Source: Marsupella aquatica (taxonomy: Eukaryota; Marchantiophyta). From it: a stretch of DNA of 64,000 bases. Positions within the stretch are counted from its first letter, which is position 1. Every line of letters starts with the position of its first letter. The DNA lies in NCBI GenBank assembly GCA_973895155.1, contig OZ316893.1, forward strand, positions 24,986,001 through 25,050,000, read 5' to 3'. The position numbers and the translations under genes were made by a program. Positions 21,931-34,813 of the stretch are shown here, in pieces. Below the pieces are notes generated by a model. That model saw only the letters and a program-made list of their open reading frames with translations, searched no databases and was not told the origin of the DNA.

Positions 21931-22807
21931 TATCACTACAAGACAAAAAAGAGGCATGTTCCACAATGAACATGCTATATATATATGCTATATCACACTT
22001 TAAACAGATTTGATAGTCAAACACCAATTGTGAAGTTAATGCCTTGTTAATGACAGTCAAATACCAATTGTCAAGGTAAACCTTCCATTGTGTTGTGTTG
22101 CTTTCCAATTTTTTAAGGGTGCATTGTAAGACAACATTGGAGGCAACTTTGCATAATTATGAAATTAGGTGGGAGTTGAGTGATGGTGAAGTTAACATGC
22201 AACACCAAACCCAGTCAAGATTTTGTCACTCTAATATCTTTTGTATTATATATATGTTTTTAATTAATTTTTGGCCCCCTTCAAATTTTGGTATCTTAGA
22301 AAATTTTGAACTCAATTTGGTAGCGCTCTCAATCTTTAATCTTTGTTATCTCTTAGATTAAGAAATGAATCTAATTTCTACCACTTGAACAAAGTTTGTG
22401 AGTATTCTCATGAGAGAGAAATGATAATAAATAGCATGAACACATGGTGTCTTAAGTTGCTCTCATGGTTTTCTTTCCTAAGTTTATGGTTTTTATTGAA
22501 TTGAGTTCCCGATTGAGTTTCATTAATAAGGGACATTGAATTAATAAGTGCACACATTGGAGCACCTTTGTGTCATAGCACTTGAACATACTTTTCATTG
22601 GTCACTCACTACCTTTGTGTCATAGAAGTTGAATGTACTCATTGGTCAATCACTATGCGCTTTTCTTTGATGTGTTTTATTTATATTATTTTATCCCACT
22701 CACAGTTAATCTGTATTCTAGTTCTACTCTCATTTTTTGGCCACTTACATATCACTACAAGACAAAATATCAAACATGTTCTAGGATGAGCATGCTATAT
22801 ATATGGG
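21931..22807. repeat. Dispersed direct repeat pair beginning TATCACTACAAGACAAAA
   Basis: The two copies begin at 21931 and 22750 (819 bp apart). Each continues for about 58 bp through CATGTTC...ATGA(A/G)CATGCTATATATAT. The sequence between them is AT-rich and non-coding. CACTACAAGA resembles the end of plant CACTA transposons, but the copies are in direct, not inverted, orientation. Confidence 0.55.
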
Positions 22808-25572
22808 ATACAGATGGGGACAGAGATTGCAAGATGCCAGGCAAGTAATGTTATGTCCTTGTATGTAGCATGCAAACATCTCTAGATAATTGACCATAGA
22901 TTGTCAACAACTTCATTGTTGGTGGAGCAAACTGGGCCTTGATGGTCAATAGTTATATTCCCCAAGGGACCCACAAAGTCTTTTTTGGCAAAACCCTTAA
23001 TTTATATCATCTTTACCATTTTTGAGGCCAAGTGCATTGTCCAAGCATGTATTTCAAGTTATGTAGTAGCACCATGCAAAACACTTTGTACTTTCCAATG
23101 GGGAGACTACCTACTTATTGAGAGAAGGTTGTCAAGCAGAGCCCATATAGCTGGCTCATGCTGGAACTTAGTTACTTAGTTTGACTTGTAGCGAGAAGTA
23201 AAACTTGGTAGTCTATCTCTATGAGTCAAATCATGGGCAACTGGAAGAGTTGATCAAGCCAAGCTGTTGCCCTTGCTGCCAAATTCTAGCAGCACCGCCA
23301 GTTAGGTGAGCCGCTGCCAAATGCTGCAACAAGCATCCAGCACACACTAGGAGCATGGCCTGATAGGGCCAGTAGCTGCTCTTGCTGCTACTCTCGCGAC
23401 CCTCTATGTGCTTGATGCTTGTTGCTGCCTGCTCAATGCTTGATACTTGCTGCCCATATTGGATGCCGCTGGAGACCTCGCAGATGTGCTCTACTGGGCA
23501 ATCTTGATTGAGTCACTTTTGGACGGTTCGGTGGGAGGGGCTGAGTTGTTCCTGTGGGCTTGATGCTGTGGGGCTCAATGGGAGTGGGCTGGAGTGCTGG
23601 GGGCTGAATCTTGTTGTGTGGGCTCGATGATGGTCTATACTCACTTGATGCTGGCTCAAGCTGCTGGATACCTCTTGGCTGTGCTCTAGTGGCCAATCTT
23701 GATCGATCAATGGCAGCTGTAGTGGATGTTTTAATGCTTGTAGCCTTCAGCTGGCTATGCTACTCAGTTCTGTGGCTGGGGATTGTTTTAGTCTGCTCAC
23801 TTTGGATTTTTGGCCATTTTGTTCAAGATTTGGTTGTGCTTGTCACCTTGGCTTTCCTGTATGTGCTGAGATCTCTATCAAAGGTGGTGCCATCAGTTAG
23901 TGCCAACCTTTCCTATAGTTGGTGACATTCTGAATTTCTTTAAGGGCCCTTTGCTTCTGACACAGGCAGAATACAAGTAAGAGGTGTGCAAATTCAATGT
24001 TGCCTTTGGTATCCTTGAAGATCTTCAAAGTGATGACTCAATTCTCAGTGTTTTGTATACTGTGCTTGGGAGGCTTTCTAGAGTTCTCTAGACAGTTCAG
24101 GGTTCAATTCCCAGACATATTTCTGAGTGAGTTTGAGTAAGTGTGAAGCGGGGTGTGAAGAGCGAAGAGTGCTAGGGTTCAGTGCTCAATCGCACACTTC
24201 TTGCTGTCTCAGAAAAAATTCCCCCCGTTGCTCACCATACCCTTTGCTATTTTGTCTTGGAAAAATTCCCGCCATTGCTTGGTACCTGGTTGCTTCTCAC
24301 ATTGGAAAATTGATGTCATTTTCTGGGTGCAGGGCCCTGCACCCTTGTATGCTTTGTGCTGAAAACAATTCCGCCATTGATTGGATTTGGTCTAAATGTG
24401 AACCTTGAGGAAGTCATCACTCTGCCTATTTCCTTGTAGTTCCAATAAGATTCATTAAGGAGGTAGGTGTTACCTTGACACTTTTGTATAAGGAGTCATG
24501 TATGGCATTGGACTAATATTAATATTAGAGCTCCCAAAATTATTCTGATCTAGCCTTAATCCTCTCTTTCTGTGGGCAACATACAAATCAATGTTTTCCA
24601 AAAAATCTTTGCATTGTATCTTTTGTCTTGGTGGCAATGAAAAAATTGATGTACTTAAAAAAATCCTATCTTCTCATTGCAAGAAACAGTCACTATGTGC
24701 ACTTAGAAGACAATGACAGTGTAGAATTTGTGTCTGTCCAGTGATTTTGTTGCAATGATATTTGTTCCATGAAAGTAACTTGAACATATATACCATTACT
24801 TTTCAAGTGGAGAGTATGCTTTTGAGGCACCAAGCAACACAATATCTGTTTGGGACCACTTGTGAAAAGCTACAAATTGACCATTTGTATCTGGATGATC
24901 TTTTGTGAAGGGTGAATTTAAGTTTTACAAGTGGAAATTGCTGGTTAGAGTTGTACAAAACAATGAAGCTGGCAGTGAAGATGTTTGAACAGGTCTTAAT
25001 AATAATGATAATCAAGGTTTCTATTCCATCCTCCCGAGTCATGAGATCTGTGGGCATCTTTTGTGGGTATGAGATATTGGATTGCTTCAAGCCCAATCAT
25101 ATCCGCCTTTGCTGGTTTGTGGGACTAAAAGTTTGCTATTAAAAATGGAACATCAACCCAAAAAGGCTACATTATAATATACAAAGTCATGGAATGTTCA
25201 GATAGCTTTTAAAATGGCAGATCATAACTAATTTTTATGAGGTAGGTTGTTGATATAACATCAGCGCAAGGATTTTTGAAACTAATATTCGTACAACAAA
25301 TCAGCAAGACAAAACAAGTAAAAACTAGGTTGTCACATACAAAACTTTTCATATTCTGTGGAAGCACTTCTAACCCAATCATGTGAAGACCCCGGTGAAG
25401 ACATTTGACACTTCCCCCCTTTTTGTAACCTTGACTTGTAAGTAATTTCTACTAAGGCTTAATCAAAACGGAGTTTAAAAAACTTATTCTTTGTTGCAAA
25501 TGTTAGGTTTCTTCTCTGGAAGTGAGACCGAGAACAGAGAAAAGGAGGTGGTTACTTGCATTCAACAACAAG

Positions 25573-26340
25573 AGGAATGACAGTGTGGCAAATCTGATCA
25601 AGCTTGGATATATAGCTGGCCCGATCTAAGACACAACTATTTTAACTTATTCACAGTCAATAAAGTATAATTTATGCAACACAAGCTATCATATCTTATT
25701 CAAGATTATTGAAATAATAATTATAAAAAGTACATATCAGTAAAGTAAAGAGATGTAAGGTACTCTGTGGGTGAAACAAGTACATTAAGTTAAATGTACA
25801 AGTCACTGTACTTGTAGGTATTTGTGGTGAAAGCCAAGTAAACTAATTTTGTAGCTTTCTAAAAATTTGGGGGCTCTCTGTTTAGGTAGGGGCTTGGTTA
25901 ATTGACATCTATTAACCTATAAACCTTAAGCATTGTAATTTTTTTAAATAATAGACATATAATTTACAGGGCATTGTTGGATAGTGTCCTACAGTAGTTG
26001 CCTGATTGAGTTTGGAGAGTTTACCTTATCAATGAATTCTCATGAAAAGGAGGAGTGCCTATAGCATAAATAAATAGTTAAACTAGAGGAATATAATAAG
26101 GTGTCATAATAAAAAGATTAATAGAAATTTACGCAACATACTTAAAACTAAACACTTGAAAAAATTAAACTACATTCAGAAAAATACAAACAAAAAGCAT
26201 ACAATAGACCAAATTGACATAAAAATATGTAACAAACAATCTAATAAGACAAGATAACCAAAGTTTGTCCCCTCATATATACTAGCATCAAAAAAGGAAT
26301 GACAGTGTGGCAAATCTGATGAAGCTTGGATATAAACGTC
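25573..26340. repeat. Dispersed direct repeat pair, about 45 bp, 723 bp apart
   Basis: GGAATGACAGTGTGGCAAAT occurs at 25573 and 26296, each followed by CTGAT and AAGCTTGGATATA. This may mark a duplicated or inserted fragment. No gene lies between the copies. Confidence 0.65.
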
Positions 26341-29300
26341 AATAAGTTGGAAATAGACTTCATGAAGTATGGTGAGAACTTGTTGACCAGCTAATTGACT
26401 CGTTATTTGTTCCTTGCTTTACTCACTTTGTTGGACTATTGACATCAGCAAACACACTTGTCTTGTTGTGGGGTGGACCCTTAAGTGTGACTTTATTTGC
26501 AAATTAATGGAAGTCACCATTCGAGACAATAAAAGAGAACTTTTGCCAGTGAAATCTTACATACATATGACTGTACAAAACAGACCCTGGTTTTTGCCAA
26601 AGTTTGTGTTTGAATCAGCTGTGCTTTTGGCTTTCCCTAATATCTCGATGTACCTGGTCTATCTGGGTTGCAAGGTTCACAGGAGTGTTTGAGATGAGCA
26701 TCATTTGTTCTGAATAAAATCATATTAGATCAGTAAAGTCATCAAAACTGAGTGAAAAGGGGACCCTCCTATGTTAATTCTGATGTTACGTTGACAACAC
26801 CTACAGTATGGAGTTAGGTACCTCACATGCAAACATTATTTATGCCTTCTCACAAATGCTAGTCAGCCCTAAGCATTGCTTTCCATTCATCCCTTTGTTT
26901 GCTCCATATCCCTTTGTCCCAAACAAAGTGTACTATGACAGGAGCTGTACATTTCCCCTATGTCTTCCCCTTTGGAAGAATAGGGTAATTGATTGGGTGC
27001 AGGTGTCACATGAAAATTAACTTATATGTTTAAGGTCCCTCAATGCTCCTTAATTGAGTATTGGGGGCGACCCTATGCCAACTCGTGGGAGCAGGGATGC
27101 ATACGGGAACTCCAATACTTCCTTCAGGGGTAAAAGAGGGACCCTAAATATATGTTAAGCGGCGGTACAGCAATACAAGTTTGTGATTGGAGCTTGTGTC
27201 TGCGAGCAATTCTTGTCCGTCCATCTGCAGGTGCATCTGGGCTTCATGTCAGAATCACAGTAGGATTGAATGTCACAAGTCTTGACAACCGCAGCTGGAT
27301 ACCCCCACAATAAGGTGGAATATAATGAGATGTAAAGCCACATATGTGGCAAGCCCTGATAAGCAAAGAGCAACAGAAAACACCATAGGACCCTTAAAGC
27401 TAAGCTTGTAGCCCCTTGTGAACCTCACATCCCAACATTATGCCATATCACAAATGCTATATTATTTGGTTATGTAACAATAACAAAGGCACCCTGTATT
27501 TGTCCTTGTGATCAGACAAAAAGACCAAATGAAGGACCTCCTGTTCCTCTCTAGAGCCCTCTCTAGCTTGGGAATTTTATCGCTGAATAAAAACAATATA
27601 GTTGACCAAAATTATGCTCCCATGGGCCACTCCGGAGAATCCAATTTTTTTAATTTCCTGTACAAAAACATTCCCCAACATTGGGAGGGCTCTGGAGAGA
27701 CCATAGCCTGCGTTGTCTTTCCATCCGTGCACAGGAAGAAACAATGCCTGGGTGACATGAGATCGAGGTGCCCCTTGTTTCCTCCCTCAGCACAACAAAA
27801 TCCTGCACTCACGAAACTAAAGACGTAGAATGATGGGTTAGCGATGCTCAGCTTTCGTCAATTTCTGATTTCGGTCGATGAAAATCATACGGAAACCCAT
27901 GTAGCATTTGCTGTCGGATTTAGCCAACTGAGGACTGGTGCACTCTTTATGGAGTCGAGGCTTGTTGTAGAAGAATAGCCTCGGATCAGACTCCTCGAGT
28001 CCTCGTCGATGTACGAGGAATTTGGAATGGGAAATTTCCTGCCCTTCTTCACTCTCTCACAATTGGAGTTTCTGCATTGCGGATTTTGACAATGTCGTCG
28101 ACGATTCAATTGAAGCGCAGTGACCAGGATTGCTAGTGAGGCAGCTAGCTGTAGCTAGGTGGTCGCATGCATGCAAGTAGCACGAACGATCGAAATTTTG
28201 CTCCTCGCTCACTTTGATCGGTGAAGTATTAATTTCGGCGAGGGCAGCTGAAGACGATGCATTGGTGATGATTGTGAATGACAGTGACTGAAGATGAGAC
28301 AAAGGAACGCGAGACACGCTTCCCTGACCGTGCACTTTCAGGATAGTGAGCCAGCCTTTCGATTTGACAAATTCAGGAGTTGTGTGCCCAAAAAGGAGAG
28401 GAAAAAAGGCTCCCTCCAATGGAGCTCAGAAGGAAGTATAATTGGGTATGGGTTATAATTACAGCAATAGGAGACAATACATTATCCCATGAACGACAAT
28501 TTGGAGAAGATGAGACAAGAAGTCTGATGAGAGCTGTCCATAACTTTTTGAACACTATATGATATGAGCAGCCAAACTGATGAGTACGGAGTACGTCGTC
28601 AACTCAGTTCCTTAATTTCTGGGAGATATGACAAAATTAGGACTCCCAGCGCTGAGCGTCTTGGCTGTCTGCTCTGATCATAGCATAACACTCTCCTCTC
28701 GAAGATGCTCTATTGCCCTCGCCTCGATCGTCATCTCAGCCATTCAATTCAATTACGGAGCACTGTTCAGCAGCCAGCCCCTGACCGTACGTCACCTTTG
28801 TGAACGTTACTTATCGACACAGTTTCTGGTTTTTCTAATGTTTAGTTAAAGTTTATTTTGTCTCGACAGATTTCATCAGTGAAACAGAAATAGATGCAAA
28901 AAACAGATCAGTGAGACAGACATAGATGCAAAAAACAAGAACTTGTGATCACGAGGATTCCCTGATCTTGAAATGGGACCCATTTTCTCAACGCGAAGGT
29001 CTGACGAAAGTTCCGAGAGAAAAATGTCTCTGGAAATCGAAGTACCGGACCATATTGGCCAAGATCGCAGCAGCTTCATGTCGCGTGATCGAATTGCAAC
29101 TGCGGGACAGTGATTCATTCATGATCAAATTGCATGAGTTGAACTGGCAGAAGATTTCATGCACCGTTCTGACAGCGGCGCCTCTGTTCGGAGTTATCAG
29201 TCTTACACTTCAGCACAACAACATTTGATCAAAAGTGGTTGAAGTTCTATCGCATCCAGAAGAAAGGTAACTAGACAAAATAACAACGCAGAGAAGCGGA

Positions 29301-31382
29301 CTTTCAGAGAGTCCGAATTTTTCTAGCTACTGTAGCGCCGCAAAGCACTTCATGCTCAAATGTCGAAAACGGCGATGCATGTCAACTTATTGGCTTCGCC
29401 AAACATATGTCACTTGATCGGTCAGATCGATTTGAATCGTTTCCAAATTATATCTTTGGACTGTGTACTGGACGTCATAGCTTGCAGCTTGTAGCTTGCC
29501 GGCCTCCGCAAGAAACGTCGTTTCTCGTCCTCTTGCTGTTGTCGGATTCGCCTTCGTAGTTATCATTCTATCATCTAATAAGTTCTCTTAGTGTCGGTCG
29601 AGAGTCATGCAATGAAAATTTCATACTTTTGTCTTGCGAATGGGTTCTGCACTCCTAGTCATCGACACCTTGTGAGTGGCACTCAGAGGTGCCGCCGGCG
29701 GCTATTCGGTAAGGTAGGCAGCACGCCAACGAGCCTTTCCCCAAGCACACAACAAGCATCCCGAATCCCAGATGCTCAATTCTCGTCTCCTGCGTTTGTC
29801 GCATTTGCCGTGACTGTTCAATTGTTTCGGAGAATGGTTGTCAAGTTCTATTCAGGTGGCCTTAATTGATGGCCATGCTTGCTAGCTACCTGTCTGTGTG
29901 TGGCGAGTCCTTCACGTTCCTTTATGACGTCGGTGCGAGATAATATTGGACGTGGTTGTCTGTTCTCAACTCATCGTGCCCAAGTGTGTGCCTCAAGCAT
30001 TTTCGTTTCCCGCACTGGTGATCAGGCCTCAGTTGGAAGCTCTTAGCCGGCCTATGCTTGCCGAATTCTTCCCCAGGCCATCAGTCGTCAGGAATAGTGC
30101 TGAGTGGGTTTGTGAAGTGATCGAGCTAGCCAGAGAGTTCTGCAACTGCCAACGAATTCAAGTGGTTATTTGTGGTTTTCTGAGGACATATATACCACTC
30201 TCTGCAGCGTGAGTTGCACCTGAGTCCTAATTCTGGTTAGCATGGTTCGTTTCTGGCATCAGTCGGTTGAAAGTCCTGATGCCGGCCTGCTAGATTGTAC
30301 CGTCCTATTCAGCATCCAGCTTGCCTCAGCTTGATTAGTTCTTTGGCCTGGCATTCATCAGTCCTCAGTTGACTTACCGGGATTGAATTGTGACAGTTCA
30401 GTAAATTGTCTAAGTTCGATTCTCCAACTTCCGACAAATTCGTGTGCATGTTGATGGGTTTCTAAGGATTGAACTTGAACTCTCTTGCAGTACTGCTGTA
30501 GCTGACTCGTTCAGGGAAAGGATCTTCTCAGGCGGATGGTAACAAATGAATGATTCATTTGGTCCTCCTTCATTTGGCTGAGAGGTTGACTTCGAGTGCG
30601 GCCTACCTGCCAGCTTCTGCGCCAGTGTGGTGTGGGAACTTCCGTTACTGTCCTTGGAAGGATGTACTGTAGATAATTTCTAGTCTGAAGTGCTTCGCGT
30701 GATCCGTGATCAATCTGGAAGTAGACCGGTACCGGTTGGGGGATCGGAGTGAATCGAGGTTACATGTGACAGGAATAGTATTGAAGATCGAAGAAGAACA
30801 GTTTGGACGAGTACGAGGAGCCACTCAGCGGAATGAACTCTTGAAGGACGTATCAATTGATTGGATTGGATAATTTGGCGTAATAATGACGTGCAAAAGT
30901 TCGCTGCTGGCTCTGAGGTGGTACCGTTGCAGTAGCTATAATTAGCAAGCTGCAGCTCCCTCCGCCTTGGCCGGCTTTGGATAATTGGAAAGAAACACAT
31001 CGCCAAATCCTCACTCACTGGCACTTTGGCAGTAGGGTGCGCAGTGGGCAGTCGAACGCAGCTCAGCTCGCCAGCATAGAAAAATTCCGACATCTCACAG
31101 AAACAGAGACCCTCAGAAAGAGCATCCGTGATGGCCTTTCGGGGTGATGGAGGCCATTATACAGCGCTATAGTAGTAGTGCCAGGAATTGCAGCGCAGAA
31201 CGAAAGAGTTGAAAGTAGAAGAGACCGGATTGGAACACGTTCAACGTCTTGGTTGATGGCGATTGGACAGAATTTGGATTGCAATTGAACGGGTGAACTG
31301 TTGGAGAGCGAGAAAACATTAGCCGAGGAAAAGAGTGAGGAGCCTGAGCGAGCGACAACGGAAGCGGTCCTCTGGAGACACG

Positions 31383-33204
31383 ATGTCGTTCGTGCTGAGA
31401 AGGGAAGCGAACTTGAGCGCTGAGCCAGGGATTGCACCGGACTCGCCCAAACTATGGCGGCCGGGAACGACATCATCGAATGTGCCTCCCGAGGTGCCTC
31501 CAATACCGGCATCCCCCCCAAAACCAGCGCCTGCAAGAACTACGGAAGAACTGTTCAATATGTATGAGACCATGCACAACCCCACCGGCCAGGACCTGTC
31601 ACTGAAGGATATAGTGGAACGCTCGACGAAGAAGCCAGTCCACAGAGGCTCATTAAGGACACTTCGGGAGAGAGACGATCAAGACGGCGCAGGAGGAGCA
31701 TGGAAGCAGCAGCAGCAGCTGAAGAAGCTGCAGAAGCAGCAGCAACAGCAGCAACAACAGCAACAGCAACAACAGCAACAACAGCAGCAGCAGCAGCGTC
31801 ATGCATTGAGCCTCTATCCGAAATCTAACGTCGTCGTACCCCCGAAAGCTAATGGAGAAAAAGTTCGTCGGAGGCATAGAACCAGGAAACCATTCGGGGA
31901 ATTTCTCGAAAACGAGCGGCCTCGCAAAAGTAATGCCGCAGAGACTTTCCACGAGGCGATGTATAGAACTCCCGACACCTCCCCGCGCAGGAGTAGGAGT
32001 ACTGGATCTGGTTCAAGGATTCCCTCTCCGTCTCCGTCGAGGTCTCCGAGGCCATCTTTCGGTCTACAACCTTCTCCTAGCAGGCCACCTCCGAGTCCCC
32101 TCAGTGTTTACACCCCTACAGCACGATCTCCTCTAAGGTCTCCCGCCGCATCTCCATTGCCTTCTCCAAATCGGCGCGTTTCGCCATTGTCTTCCGCTTC
32201 GTACCCATCACCACGCCGTCCATCGTTCGGAGATCCTGAAACAGGGAGACCAAGGGGAGCGTCGAATGAGTGGAAACTTTCGCACGATCAGTGGTCCGTG
32301 CCGGCTTCCTCGCCTCCGAGGAGATCTAGTGTTGGTGCTTCACCCCTCGGCGAAAGACCGAGGAGTTCAGTAGGAGAAAAGGGGCCCCAACAACAAATGC
32401 TCGCAGATCTGTTCAAGGCAAAACCGAGTACTGAGCCTTCATTAGATCACAAAGCTCATCCTTCCAAGCACTGCTCCACCTGCTCTTCCTTCACTCTTTT
32501 CAAAACTCGATGCCTGGTAAGCTTTACATTGGCCATGTTGGAGGATTTGATAATACCAAATCATCGAATGGCTGAACTATTGCATCGTCACTTATTGTTT
32601 TGGTTTCTTGTACAATTGAGTACGGGTTAAATCATCATTCGCCAATTGAGTACGGGCTAAATCATCATTCGCCATAATCGTGGAATAGCGGCAGATCTTG
32701 AAAACCAGTCTCCTTTGTTTGTGTCCGGCCCGAATGCATCCGTCGATTCAGAAGAAGCTCGAGCTGGCACTTTGAATTCAAGAGCCATTGATCCATTTTA
32801 GCTACAATTGACATTCAGTCGGAAGGAAGATAAGGACATATCATTTTCGTGACCGTCCTCTGGATGATGTGCTTTGATCGAGTACAATATTTACGATTAC
32901 AGTAGCTAGAATAACCAAAATGTGGAAGTTGGCTGATTCGATCTTACTGTCTGGACCTGCTATGCTACTGCAGGTATGCGGAAATATTTATTGTAGAAAT
33001 TGCGTCCAAGACGCAATGGGAGACATGCCGGAGGGTCGAAAATGTACGAGTACTTGTCTCGGAAAACCAATTCATAGCAGGTAAAGTTCTCTCCCTTGCA
33101 TCATGGGCCATTCCATTTCCAAAGATGTAAACAGGCTTGGTCCGGTGGATCCATCATCATACGGAAAATCAACGTTAGATGCAGTCATGCTTCGATTCCA
33201 TTGA
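31383..33204 (+). CDS. PolyQ, Ser/Pro-rich protein with XLG-like cysteine module, 3 exons, 436 aa
   Basis: Exons: 31383-32516, 32974-33080, 33135-33204; GT-AG junctions, in phase, 1311 nt. The start is the first ATG of the frame. The N-terminus is Pro-rich ([17 protein letters not shown]); a conserved-looking stretch [24 protein letters not shown] follows, then polyQ (about residues 118-138), a basic nuclear-signal-like [15 protein letters not shown], and a long Ser/Pro/Arg-rich part. The end, built across the first junction, is [17 protein letters not shown] plus [23 protein letters not shown]...CLGKPI. This matches the cysteine-rich zinc-binding-like segment of plant extra-large G proteins (compare C-x2-C-x4-C-x2-C and AMG.MPEGRKC). 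XLGs continue into a G-alpha domain; here the frame ends 22 codons after that module. Exons 1 and 2 are well supported; exon 3 is a phase-compatible proposal. The function is unknown; a nuclear signalling role is only a guess. Confidence 0.68.
31735..31797 (+). repeat. Coding CAG/CAA (polyglutamine) tract
   Basis: About 20 glutamine codons in mixed CAG and CAA order, in frame in the first exon of the XLG-like gene and preceded by a shorter Q run at 31706. Interruption by CAA makes the tract more stable than pure CAG. Antisense polyleucine frames are shadows. Confidence 0.92.
32613..32672. repeat. 30-bp tandem duplication in an intron
   Basis: CAATTGAGTACGGGTTAAAT at 32613 recurs at 32643 with one change, within the first intron of the XLG-like gene. 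Confidence 0.88.
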
Positions 33205-34269
33205 TATCTTTGTCACCGAATCGCATTTAAATCCATCGTCACTGCTGGACTCCATGAACATAATTTGTTACCGGTCGTTAGAGCGTCCAATCTACATGGC
33301 CCCTATATAACAATTCATTGGCCGGAAATTACATCCAGAGTCTAGTCACGACGTTCATAAAGAATCAAATTGCGTCTGATCAGTCTAGAGAAACCGGACA
33401 CCTACACACGTCCAAAGCTGGGCAGGCAGGGGCAGCATTGCGCGCACTTGGGTTTCACACATATGTCTCAAAGTTCTCTAGTTGATTCATGCACCTGCTT
33501 ATAATCAGCTTTAATTTCACGAGGAAGCTCACCAGCCTAAGACCTAGATAATGTTAGTTTTTCGATTCGAGTTAAAGAATGAGCAGAATCCAGAGTAAGT
33601 TTGCTGCAAATCTGCAAAGCAAGACAGCATCGAATGAGTTTGATAGAGCAGAAAAATTGCATCATACTAAACCCAACTCATGACTGTGGTCCATCGAGAG
33701 CTCCATTGTCAAATCCATTGGTCACGAAAGAATTGAAAGTGTGGCCACCTTGGAATTGAATTAGCTCGAACTGTTACTTTTCGATTCGAGTGAAGAATGG
33801 GTAACGAAAGTATTGAAAGCGTGGCCGCCTTGGAATTGAAGTTGCTCGAACTTTAAGTATTCGATTCGACTGAAGAAAGGGCAGAACCCAGAGTGAGTTT
33901 GCTGAAATTCTCCAAGCAAGGCAGCAGCATTGAAAAGCAAAGTCAGAAAGAGCAGGAACTATGCCCAAATCATGAGATCAACGGAATTGAATTTGCTTGA
34001 ACTGTTTTGCATGCTATGCCAGGTACCTGAGCGAGGCAGGCCAAGGATGGTTCTGTTTCGTGCCCACATCAGCGAGTGTGGCAGAATTGAAGTGGGCAAG
34101 GCTACACCGTTCCAGGGACACTGGGCGCACTGCTCCCAGGAGCAGCAACCATAGCTCGAGTACTGCTCGTAGTAGTAGTGTTGCCAGTGCCACAAACTTG
34201 CTCCCTGCTTCTAGTAACAGAGCAAACACTCAGCGTCCCCCATCTTGGATAAGTGTATCCTGAATAAAG

Positions 34270-34813
34270 GGTATCCTATTCAAGTTAATTAATCCAGGCA
34301 AGGTGGGGAGGAGATGACACTAGTTTATTAATCTTGGTGCTATCTATGCCAAGTGACTATGAATTTTGAGCTTCCAGATGGCCTTGGTAATTGACTTCTT
34401 CGATTTTGGAGTGTGCGACCCGGGGTTTCGCCTGGCCGACCTGGCACTTTCCTGAATGGTTAACTCATGTTAATCCCGGCAAGGCGCGGTAAGAGATGGC
34501 ACTGGTTTGGTAATCTTGGTATATATAATTATGCCAAGTTGGAACATCCAGATGGCCTGGTAATTGACTTCTTCGAGTTTGGAATGTGCTGACCTGGGGT
34601 TATGGCTGGCTGACCTGGCACTTTCCAGAATGGTTCATCAATGTTAATCTCAGCAAGGGGGGTAAGAGATGGCACTTGTTTGTTAATCTTGGTATATATA
34701 TACACCAAGTGACTTCCCATTTTCAACATCCAGATGGCCTGGTAATTGACTTCTTCAATTTTTGAATGTGCTGACCCAGGGCTTCCCCTGGGGGACCTGG
34801 CACTTTCCCCTAT
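34270..34813. repeat. Three diverged tandem copies, about 174-182 bp
   Basis: CCAGATGGCC is at about 34374, 34548 and 34730, followed each time by GGTAATTGACTTCTTC, then TGTG...GACC and GACCTGGCACTTTCC. Preceding blocks share TTAATC...GGCAAGG and AATCTTGGT. This is minisatellite-like with no coding content. Confidence 0.85.

Larger units (their letters stand above)
18386..31382. other. Long gene-poor, AT-rich interval with many short repeats
   Basis: After the TCTP 3' UTR I see no coding region with recognisable domains. Repeats at 19356-19790, 20147-20413, 20576-20740, 20776-20875 and 21181-21234 are listed separately. Weaker ones include a diverged direct pair at about 23467 and 23660 (TACCTC...GTGCTCTA...CAATCTTGAT). 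28000-31382 is less AT-rich and may hold the promoter and 5' leader of the XLG-like gene on its right, but no conserved protein frame is visible. Confidence 0.5.

Noticed and set aside
24100-24130. GGTTCAATTCCC resembling a Pol III B-box
   Set aside because: No A-box 30-60 bp upstream and no acceptor stem; not called as a tRNA or SINE.
31555-31952. Antisense polyleucine and polyalanine frames
   Set aside because: They are shadows of the CAG/CAA glutamine tract on the plus strand.
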